Origin: Sphingomonadaceae bacterium | GTDB lineage: Bacteria; Pseudomonadota; Alphaproteobacteria; Sphingomonadales; Sphingomonadaceae | Assembly (NCBI GenBank): GCA_020850455.1 | Contig: JADZEQ010000005.1 | Location: 408,873-472,872, forward strand | Length of the DNA stretch: 64,000 nt | Direction: 5' to 3' | In this document: positions 10,750 to 19,751 of the stretch, one piece after another | How positions within the stretch are numbered: position 1 is the stretch's first letter | Layout of the letters: every line of letters begins with the position of its first letter | Translations under genes and position numbers: made by a program | Notes under the pieces: model-generated | The model's input: the letters and a program-made list of their open reading frames with translations, nothing else | Told to the model about the DNA's origin: nothing | Databases searched by the model: none

Positions 10750-10965
10750 TTAATCCTGGTCGGGCGTCAACAAGCGGTGCAGATGGACGATGACATATTT
10801 CATTTCAGCATCATCGACGGTGCGTTGTGCCGCGCCGCGCCATGCCGCCTCTGCTGCTTTATAGTCAGGATAAAAGCCAACAACGTCGATCGCCGACAGA
10901 TCCTTGAAATCCAAAGTTCGGGGGTCTTTGACGCGACCGCCAAACACCAAGTGCATTTTGCTCAT
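10750..10965 (-). CDS. DUF4170-like small protein
   Basis: MSKMHLVFGGRVKDPRTLDFKDLSAIDVVGFYPDYKAAEAAWRGAAQRTVDDAEMKYVIVHLHRLL. Confidence 0.8.
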   Translation of the reverse strand: MSKMHLVFGGRVKDPRTLDFKDLSAIDVVGFYPDYKAAEAAWRGAAQRTVDDAEMKYVIVHLHRLLTPDQD

Positions 10966-11046
10966 AGGGGCGACTCATTTTGGCGCATGTCTGCGCTGGG
11001 GGGGGAGGGTGGCGCGCCCTACCAATCTGCAGCGGCAAGGACAAGT

Positions 11047-11397
11047 TTAGCCACCGGTATATTCGTCATCCACTTCGGCTTCGTCGCGGCGGCGCTGCAC
11101 CAAATTATTGGCGAGATAGCCGAGTACAGCCCCCGCGACCAACCCTGCAGCAATTGCGGCGATGGGGCGTTCGGCAACCAATCCGCGCGACGCGTGGAGG
11201 GCCTTGTCATATGCGCCGCGGCCCTTGGCCACAAACGCACTGCTGTCGGCGCGGTTGCGCGCTTCCCCATAGACACTGGCGATTCGCGCGCGCGCGGCTG
11301 TCGCCGCATCACGTGCACCATCTGACAGCGCGCTCACACTGGCGCTGGCGCGTGTGCGGCGCTGATCCAATTTTTCCATCCAATTGTTAGTCGCCAT
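11047..11397 (-). CDS. Small membrane-anchored protein, DUF883-like architecture
   Basis: MATNNWMEKLDQRRTRASAS... helix plus C-terminal ERPIAAIAAGLVAGAVLGYLANNL anchor. Start chosen at 11397. Confidence 0.65.
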   Translation of the reverse strand: MATNNWMEKLDQRRTRASASVSALSDGARDAATAARARIASVYGEARNRADSSAFVAKGRGAYDKALHASRGLVAERPIAAIAAGLVAGAVLGYLANNLVQRRRDEAEVDDEYTGG

Positions 11398-11809
11398 GGG
11401 GAGCCTCCTGATTATCATTGTCCGAGGGCGGCAGATCGATTGCGTCACCCTGCGCCGCTTCGCCCTCTGCCAATGCTTCGCTGAACGAGAGCTTACCCGC
11501 CGCCCAGCCATAGCCGCGCTGGAGTAAGCCTGGGGCATGTGCAATCAACGGGCGACGGAAAATCCATGCAAGGAGCGCTGCAATACCAAAGCCAATGCGC
11601 ACGGGGTGCGCGCGGACGTGGGCGATCATTTCACGTCGGGCGGTGGTGAGGCTGGTTTTGGCACTCTTTGCTGCATCTGCCTTCAACCGTGCCGGGGTAA
11701 GGCGCGCACGCGTCGCACCGATGCTGGAGAGCAGGTGCTGACGGCTGGCCGCCGCGCGTTCGCCTGCGGCTTCGACTTTTTCGACGTCCGTGCTCAATTC
11801 TGCCGCCAT
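11387..11809 (-). CDS. Small membrane protein (DUF3618-like architecture)
   Basis: MAAELSTDVEKVEAAGERAAASRQHLLSSIGATRARLTP... with TM segment; overlaps flanking genes slightly. Confidence 0.65.
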   Translation of the reverse strand: MAAELSTDVEKVEAAGERAAASRQHLLSSIGATRARLTPARLKADAAKSAKTSLTTARREMIAHVRAHPVRIGFGIAALLAWIFRRPLIAHAPGLLQRGYGWAAGKLSFSEALAEGEAAQGDAIDLPPSDNDNQEAPHGD

Positions 11810-12168
11810 GCGCTGAGGGCACGTTGCAAGGTGCGCAAGTTGGACCGGACAATAAACGCAGCGATCGCGGCTAACAGCATCAGCGCAGCGGGCACCAGAA
11901 AGCCGGCCCAAGGGCTGGCCAGCCAAATGTTGAGCGCGATAACGCCCGCAAGCGCGAGGCTCAGCAGGCCGATAAGCGCAAAGCTGAGTGCCGCCACCCC
12001 CCAGATCGACATGGATTTGAGCGTTGCGGCTACAACGCTGCCGAGTGCGGCGAGCAGCGCGCGCTCATTGGCTGCAGCTGACTGCGCATCGGCAATCAAT
12101 TGCTTGATTGCGGTTGCTGCATTGTCGCTCTCGTCCATATTCTGGCCGGGGGGTGGCGTCTCGTTCAT
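11794..12168 (-). CDS. Phage-holin-like (holin superfamily III type) membrane protein
   Basis: Two strong TM segments (VAALSFALIGLLSLALAGVIALNIWLA / [19 protein letters not shown]) in a 124 aa protein. Confidence 0.65.
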   Translation of the reverse strand: MNETPPPGQNMDESDNAATAIKQLIADAQSAAANERALLAALGSVVAATLKSMSIWGVAALSFALIGLLSLALAGVIALNIWLASPWAGFLVPAALMLLAAIAAFIVRSNLRTLQRALSAWRQN

Positions 12169-12174
12169 GGCTGT

Positions 12175-12708
12175 TTAGGCATCGCGTCCCGAACGCAGCA
12201 GGCGAGCCAGCATGAAGCCGACAACTGCCGCGCTGCCGATGGCGACTGCCGGGCTTTTGCGCACGAAGTCGCGGGTTGCCTCAACCAATTCGTCGAGGTC
12301 CTTTTCATCAAGCGCACCAGCAAGTTCGGACACTTTGGTTGCCGCCGAACGAGCAAAATCGCCATATTGTTCACCGACCTTGTCATCGACGGTGCTCGCC
12401 GAATCGTGGATGATTTTGGCCAATCCTTCCAGCCCTTCGGCGGCGCGGGTTTTGCCATGGCGTGCGGCGTCGCGCGCCTTGTCGGTTGCTTCGCCATAAA
12501 GGCGCGAAACCTCATCACCGATTTCACCGGCCTTACGCGTGGCTTCGGCGCGGATCGATTCAGCCTTGGCCTTTACATTTTCGCCAGCGGTCTTGGCGCG
12601 TTCGCTCGTGCTAGCTTTGGGGGCAGATTTTTTGGCGGCGGGCTTCTTGGTCGGCGCCTTTTTGGGTGCGGCGGGTTTGGCCGGCTTTGCAGCAGGGGAT
12701 TTGGCCAT
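12175..12708 (-). CDS. DUF883-like protein with histone-H1-like Lys/Ala/Pro N-terminus
   Basis: MAKSPAAKPAKPAAPKKAPTKKPAAKKSAPKAS... then apolipoprotein-like helix and SPAVAIGSAAVVGFMLARLLRSG anchor. Confidence 0.75.
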   Translation of the reverse strand: MAKSPAAKPAKPAAPKKAPTKKPAAKKSAPKASTSERAKTAGENVKAKAESIRAEATRKAGEIGDEVSRLYGEATDKARDAARHGKTRAAEGLEGLAKIIHDSASTVDDKVGEQYGDFARSAATKVSELAGALDEKDLDELVEATRDFVRKSPAVAIGSAAVVGFMLARLLRSGRDA

Positions 12709-12892
12709 ATATTTTTCCTTTCCAATCGTTTGGCGCGGCATGGACGTTGCGGGGTTCGACTGTGTTACGCGCCTATAGCGCAACATGGGGAGGATCGCCA
12801 AATTTTCCAGAGGGGACGGGATAAATTTGCTGCGCAGCAACATTGCCTTTGGCCGCTCCGCTTTCTACAGCGCCTTCACTCGCGCCACTTAG

Positions 12893-14185
<1,293 letters not shown>

Positions 14186-14186
14186 A

Positions 14187-15047
14187 TTATAGCCGCGTCA
14201 CGCGAAACCCCGCCCCGGCGAGCAGGGTGGGGAGGGCATTTGGCCCCACCAAATGGCCGCTGCCGACCGCGACCAACAGCCGCCCGTGCGCATTGCCGAG
14301 CCGCTGCGCCCATGCGCGATTGCGCGCCGTGACCAAGGGTTCGACCAGCCATGGGGTGCGGGCAAGCTCCGCATCTGCGAGCCGCGCGATACTTTCGGCA
14401 TCGCCCGCCGCCCATGCGCGCAGCAGCGCCGCCGCCTTGGCGCGCGCATCCCCCCCATCGGCGATGCTGAGCGACAGGCCGCGGGCCTGTAGCGCCGGGT
14501 CAATATCGTCAAAGGCGCGCAGTTGATCGACCGCCCGTTCCAGCCCTTCGACCGGCTTGCCGGCCGCTGCAAAGCGCGCGCTGAGCGATGTTTCGACCCC
14601 ATATGCCGGGTTTAGCCCCCAGCTTGCCGCGCGCGCATTGCCGAGCCGCAGCGCCAGCGACCAGCTTTCGGTCTGGTCGGCGTCGTCTTCGTCCATCCCG
14701 ACATAATCGGCCAAATGGGCAGCCGCCGCCGAACCGATACGGGCGCTGAGCGGGGGCACCGGTTCATCTGTTGCCATGCGGTTTGCCAAGGGGGCGGCGG
14801 CGGCGAGTTCGGCAGGCGCAAGTTCGAGCACCAGCCGGTCCGATGCGGCAATCGCCGCCGCGACCCGTGCGTCCTGCCACGCCACCCCGGCGGGTAGCGC
14901 ATGTACCGAACCAAGCAGATATATTCGCGTCCCGTCACGTTCGGCGAGCCACAGCGGCGGGTGTGCATCACCCGACAATATTGGCGGCGGCGCGCTGCAG
15001 CCGCCGATCAGCAGGGCGATGAGGGGGGCGAGCGCCCCGCGCATCAA
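14187..15047 (-). CDS. TraB/GumN family protein
   Basis: PPLWLAERDGTRIYLLGSVHALPAGV and C-terminal VAVGSGHLVGPNALPTLLAGAGFRV; lipoprotein-like N-terminus. Confidence 0.88.
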   Translation of the reverse strand: MMRGALAPLIALLIGGCSAPPPILSGDAHPPLWLAERDGTRIYLLGSVHALPAGVAWQDARVAAAIAASDRLVLELAPAELAAAAPLANRMATDEPVPPLSARIGSAAAAHLADYVGMDEDDADQTESWSLALRLGNARAASWGLNPAYGVETSLSARFAAAGKPVEGLERAVDQLRAFDDIDPALQARGLSLSIADGGDARAKAAALLRAWAAGDAESIARLADAELARTPWLVEPLVTARNRAWAQRLGNAHGRLLVAVGSGHLVGPNALPTLLAGAGFRVTRL

Positions 15048-16018
15048 TAGGCGATCCGTTCGACGGAGAGGCCGCGTGCACGCAGCATGGCAATGACGCT
15101 ATCTTCACCCGCCAAATGCCCCGCGCCGACCGCGATGAAGGTCGCGCCGCTGCCATTGTCGAGCCGGGTCTTGATCCAATCGGTCCAGCGGGTGTTGCGG
15201 TTGGTCAGCAGCCGCGCGCGCAGCGCCGGGTGGTCTTCGAGCCCCTGGTTCATCGCGGCGGCGAGCGCGTCGGGGTTGCCCGCCGACCAATCGGCCAGCA
15301 TTTGCGGCATCTGCGGGCCGTTGCCCGTTGCCTGTTCGGCGCTCGACAACAGCACCGCCACCTGTTCATCCATCGGCATCTCATCGAAAAGCGCCAATTG
15401 TTCGTCCGCCGTTTCGAGGCCGAGGATCGGCTTGTGCGCGGCTTGGGCGGCATGGGTCAGCACCGCCTCTGCCCCCTGCGCCGGGTCATAGCCCTGCTGG
15501 ACAAGCGGCAATATGTTGAGCAAGATCGCCGGCAGCCAAGGTTCGCGATTTTCAAAGGCGGCAACCGGCATATGGACGCTTTCCATCGCCCGGCGGTAGG
15601 TGGCATATTGCGCACCGTCCATCCGCGATTGCATCGTCCGCCCGTCGGTGGCGGTCGATTGGGCGTTCATCCGGCTCGCCGCATCGTCATTGGCACCGGC
15701 GGGAAGTTCGAGCACCAATGTATCGGCATTGTTAAAGGCATCGGCAATCGCTTCGTCGAACCAGCTCAGCCCGGCGGGGAGCATATGGACGGTGCCAAAG
15801 AGGTAGATGATGCTGTCATCGTCGCGCACCACCCATAGCGCCGGGTCGGCATCGCGCGCTTGGTCATTGGTACTCGGCGCTGTGCTCGCCGCCGGGGCGG
15901 TTGAGGTGGCTTGCTGCGCCTTGGCGGGGCTGAGCGGCAGGAGGCAGAGGGCAAGCGCTGCAAGCGCGGCGCGCAGCGGCAGGAAAATGATGTGGCGCAC
16001 GCGAGTTTCCCTTTCCAT
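15044..16018 (-). CDS. TraB/GumN family protein
   Basis: DPALWVVRDDDSIIYLFGTVHMLPAGLSW... FIAVGAGHLAGEDSVIAMLRARG; start placed at MERETRVRHII (16018). Confidence 0.88.
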   Translation of the reverse strand: MERETRVRHIIFLPLRAALAALALCLLPLSPAKAQQATSTAPAASTAPSTNDQARDADPALWVVRDDDSIIYLFGTVHMLPAGLSWFDEAIADAFNNADTLVLELPAGANDDAASRMNAQSTATDGRTMQSRMDGAQYATYRRAMESVHMPVAAFENREPWLPAILLNILPLVQQGYDPAQGAEAVLTHAAQAAHKPILGLETADEQLALFDEMPMDEQVAVLLSSAEQATGNGPQMPQMLADWSAGNPDALAAAMNQGLEDHPALRARLLTNRNTRWTDWIKTRLDNGSGATFIAVGAGHLAGEDSVIAMLRARGLSVERIAY

Positions 16019-16130
16019 TTTTTGCGCGTTGAACGCCCGCTTCCCTTGACCTCTTCGGCCCCGATTGGCAAGGCGAGCCGCAGTTTGTTGCAGTGCGCCA
16101 TAAATCGGTAGCGGCCGGTTTGGGCTTTGG

Positions 16131-17021
16131 GTGAAGGATGGCATTTTGGCCGATAATGCAAAGCCGCTCTGCTTTCAGGATATCATCCTGACGCTCCACG
16201 CTTATTGGGGCGCGCGCGGCTGCGCGATTTTGCAACCCTATGACATGCGGATGGGGGCGGGGACATTCCACCCGGCAACGACGTTGCGCGCGCTGGGGCC
16301 GGAGCCGTGGCAGGCGGCCTATGTCCAGCCGAGCCGCCGTCCGACCGACGGGCGCTATGGCGAAAACCCCAATCGCTTGCAGTATTATTACCAATATCAG
16401 GTCATATTAAAGCCCAGCCCGCCCGATTTGCAGGCACTCTACCTCGGCAGTCTTGCTGCCATCGGCATTGACCCGATGCTGCACGATATCCGCTTTGTCG
16501 AGGATGATTGGGAAAGCCCGACACTTGGCGCCTGGGGGCTGGGTTGGGAAGTTTGGTGCGACGGGATGGAGGTGACGCAATTCACCTATTTCCAGCAGGT
16601 CGGCGGCTTTGACTGCAAGCCGGTGGCGGGTGAAATCACCTACGGCCTCGAGCGATTGGCGATGTATATTCAGGGGGTCGATAATGTCTATGACCTCGAC
16701 TTTAACGGCGCGGGCGTTCGCTATGGCGACGTCTTTCTGGAAAATGAGCGGCAATTTTCGCGCTGGAATTTTGAGGTTGCGGACACCGATGTCTTGCTGC
16801 GCGGCTTTGAAGCGGCGGAGGCGGAATGTCAGCGGGCGATTGCCGCTGATGTGCCGCTCGCCGCTTATGATCAGGTGATAGTGGCATCGCACCTGTTCAA
16901 CCTGTTGCAGGCGCGCGGGGTGATTTCGGTGCAGGAACGCGCCAATTACATCGCGCGGGTGCGCGACCTTGCCAAGGGCAGCTGCGCGGCATGGATGGCC
17001 AAAAATGGGTGGGCCGCCTGA
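16131..17021 (+). CDS. glyQ: Glycyl-tRNA synthetase alpha subunit
   Basis: [47 protein letters not shown]... Confidence 0.99.
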   Translation: MKDGILADNAKPLCFQDIILTLHAYWGARGCAILQPYDMRMGAGTFHPATTLRALGPEPWQAAYVQPSRRPTDGRYGENPNRLQYYYQYQVILKPSPPDLQALYLGSLAAIGIDPMLHDIRFVEDDWESPTLGAWGLGWEVWCDGMEVTQFTYFQQVGGFDCKPVAGEITYGLERLAMYIQGVDNVYDLDFNGAGVRYGDVFLENERQFSRWNFEVADTDVLLRGFEAAEAECQRAIAADVPLAAYDQVIVASHLFNLLQARGVISVQERANYIARVRDLAKGSCAAWMAKNGWAA

Positions 17022-19225
17022 TGAGCGACTTTTTGCTCGAACTATTGTCGGAGGAGATACCGGCACGGATGCAGGCCAAGGCCAAGGAGGATTTGGCCCG
17101 CTTGTTCGGCGATGCGCTGGCCAAGGCAGGCTTGCAGGCGGCGGCGCTCGAAACCTTTGCCACCCCGCGCCGATTGGCCTTGATCGCGCGCGGCCTGCCC
17201 GATGCGACCGACCCGGTGCGGGAGGAGACAAAGGGCCCCAAAATTGGCGCGCCGCAAGCGGCAATCGATGGCTTTTTGCGCAAGACCGGGCTTAGCCAAG
17301 ACCAATTGGTTAAACGGGGCGGTGTCTATTTCGCACAGGTCGAACGCGGCGGACGGGCGAGCGCCGATGTCTTGGCAGAGGCGATACCGCCGATCATTCG
17401 CGCCTTTCCTTGGCCCAAGTCGCAGCGCTGGGGCGCATCCTCCCTCTCCAGCGATGCCTTGCGCTGGGTTCGCCCATTACAGGGCATCGTCGCTTTATTG
17501 GGCGATAGGGTGGTGCCGGTCGCGATAGAGGATATCGTCAGCGGGCGGACGACCATGGGGCACAGGTTCCACAGCGATGGGCCAGTCAGCATCGCCAACC
17601 CGGGCGCCTATGTCGAGGCGCTGCGCGCGGCGCATGTCATTGTCCATTTTTCGGAGCGGTGCCAGATCATCCGCGATGGCGCGGCGCGCGTCGCGGCGGC
17701 GGCAGGGCTGACGGTGATCGCCGACGAAGCCTTGGTGGCCGAAAATGCTGGGCTGACCGAATGGCCGGTACCGCTGCTCGGCCGGTTCGATGCCGACTAT
17801 CTGACCGTCCCGCCAGAGGTGATCCAGCTTACCGCGCGGGTGAACCAGAAGTATTTCGTCTGCGCCGATGCGACAGGCGCGCTCAGCAATGCCTTTGTCT
17901 GCACCGCCAATATCATGGCAGCAGATGGTGGCGCGGCGATCATCGCGGGCAATCAAAAAGTGCTGGCGGCCCGGCTCGCCGATGCGAAATTTTTCTGGGA
18001 ACAGGATTTGAAAATCCCGCTCGACCAGCAAGCGGAAAAATTATCGCACATCACCTTTCATGAAAAATTGGGCACGCTCGCCGACAAGGTTGAACGGGTG
18101 GCCAATTTGGCGCGCTGGCTGGCAGAAGAGGGGATTGTGCCGGGGTGCGACCCAGTGCTTGCCGAACGCGCGGCGCGGCTCGCCAAGGCAGATCTTGTGA
18201 CCGGCATGGTCGGCGAATTTCCCGAACTACAGGGCGTGATGGGCGGATATTATGCCCGCGCGCAGGGCGAAGGGGATGCCATCGCCGATGCCATCCGCGA
18301 CCATTATAAGCCAGTCGGCCAAGGCGATGCGGTGCCGAGCGCGCCGGTAACGGTGGCGGTCAGTCTGGCAGATAAGCTCGATACCATCGCTGGATTCTTT
18401 TCTGAGAATGAAAAGCCGACAGGGTCAAAAGACCCGTTTGCGCTTAGGCGAGCGGCATTGGGCGTGTTGGCAATGATATTCGCCAACAAACTTCGAATTG
18501 ACCTAAGGGACGCGCTTCTAGAGGCGACGTGGCGGCAACCATTTGGACGTCAACTGGATCCAACGTTGCTTGCGAACAGGACGTTCGGCGAGTTGGCGCG
18601 TTTCATCCGAATGGGAAGAGACGTTGCCGTTGATTTATATCGACAACTTCGCGCTCAAGCCGATGACCGAGCTGTGGAGTTGGCAGAGCAGAACACGAAG
18701 AAACTGTATCACATCGTAGATGAAGCTATGAATTTCTTCGCCGACCGCCTGAAAGTCCAGCAGCGCGAGGCTGGGGTGCGGCATGACCTGATCGACGCGG
18801 TTTTTGCGCTGGGGGGAGAGGATGATCTTGTCCGCCTGCTCACCCGCGTCCATGCGCTGCAAGCCTTTATCGACACGGCGGATGGGGCCAATTTGCTCGC
18901 CGGTTATAAGCGCGCGGCCAATTTGCTCAAAAATGCCGATGGGGCGGATGGCGTGGCGGCAGGGACAGCGCCGACCGCTGCTGATGCGGCGCTGCTCGGC
19001 GCGCTTGATGTGGCGGAACCGCTGGCGCTGGCGGCGGTGCGCGACGAACGCTTCGCCGATGCCATGCATGCTTTGGCCGGCCTGCGCGCGCCGATCGATG
19101 CCTTTTTCACCGATGTCATGGTCAATGACCCTGACCCTGCGGTTCGTGCCTTTCGGCTCAAGCTGTTGGCGCGTTTCCGCGATGCCTGTCATGCGGTGGC
19201 CGATTTCTCGAAGATAGAGGCTTAG
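17021..19225 (+). CDS. glyS: Glycyl-tRNA synthetase beta subunit
   Basis: [25 protein letters not shown]... KPTGSKDPFALRRAALGVL... FFADRLKVQQREAGVRHDLIDAVFALG; start overlaps glyQ stop. Contains an internal segment of atypical codon usage (see findings). Confidence 0.97.
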   Translation: MSDFLLELLSEEIPARMQAKAKEDLARLFGDALAKAGLQAAALETFATPRRLALIARGLPDATDPVREETKGPKIGAPQAAIDGFLRKTGLSQDQLVKRGGVYFAQVERGGRASADVLAEAIPPIIRAFPWPKSQRWGASSLSSDALRWVRPLQGIVALLGDRVVPVAIEDIVSGRTTMGHRFHSDGPVSIANPGAYVEALRAAHVIVHFSERCQIIRDGAARVAAAAGLTVIADEALVAENAGLTEWPVPLLGRFDADYLTVPPEVIQLTARVNQKYFVCADATGALSNAFVCTANIMAADGGAAIIAGNQKVLAARLADAKFFWEQDLKIPLDQQAEKLSHITFHEKLGTLADKVERVANLARWLAEEGIVPGCDPVLAERAARLAKADLVTGMVGEFPELQGVMGGYYARAQGEGDAIADAIRDHYKPVGQGDAVPSAPVTVAVSLADKLDTIAGFFSENEKPTGSKDPFALRRAALGVLAMIFANKLRIDLRDALLEATWRQPFGRQLDPTLLANRTFGELARFIRMGRDVAVDLYRQLRAQADDRAVELAEQNTKKLYHIVDEAMNFFADRLKVQQREAGVRHDLIDAVFALGGEDDLVRLLTRVHALQAFIDTADGANLLAGYKRAANLLKNADGADGVAAGTAPTAADAALLGALDVAEPLALAAVRDERFADAMHALAGLRAPIDAFFTDVMVNDPDPAVRAFRLKLLARFRDACHAVADFSKIEA

Positions 19226-19229
19226 GGGG

Positions 19230-19751
19230 GTGACGGCGGCGATGCTGTCGATGTTGTCGCATGCGGCATCGGCGACGCCCGCTGCCGCTGCTGCTGTCGA
19301 CGCCGACACGCTGACCATAGCCATCATCATCGGCGGCACCCTTATCGCCATGCCGATCCTCTGGTTGGGGATAATGCGCCTGTCGAGCCTGTTCGGCTGG
19401 AGTGGCTTGGCAGACAAATATCGCTTTGACGGTGAAATGCCGACGGGTGGACAAGGATTCACCAACGCGTCGATGTCGCTCAGCACGCGATTCTTGCCGC
19501 TAAATTATAATGGTTGCGTCACCATGGTGGTGGCGGGTGATGCGCTATATTGCCGCTTGTGGCGGCTATTTTCCTATGCGCACCCGCCGCTGCGTCTGCC
19601 CTGGGCGGTAATCGAAACTATCGACAGGCAAAAAAGCCTTTTCTCGACCATCCGGGTGGTGCGCGTCAAAGGCTGTGCGACACATTTATTGCTGCGCGGG
19701 GCGATGGCCGATGCTGTCGAACAGGCGTGGCGCACACATGTTGGTGGATAG
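19230..19751 (+). CDS. Hypothetical membrane protein
   Basis: TM segment TLTIAIIIGGTLIAMPILWLGIM; no family recognised. Confidence 0.6.
   Translation: MTAAMLSMLSHAASATPAAAAAVDADTLTIAIIIGGTLIAMPILWLGIMRLSSLFGWSGLADKYRFDGEMPTGGQGFTNASMSLSTRFLPLNYNGCVTMVVAGDALYCRLWRLFSYAHPPLRLPWAVIETIDRQKSLFSTIRVVRVKGCATHLLLRGAMADAVEQAWRTHVGG

Noticed and set aside
18370-18735. Intein or group I/II intron inside glyS
   Set aside because: No intein splice motifs or homing-endonuclease signatures, and the frame and flanking enzyme motifs are continuous, so recombination is the better explanation.
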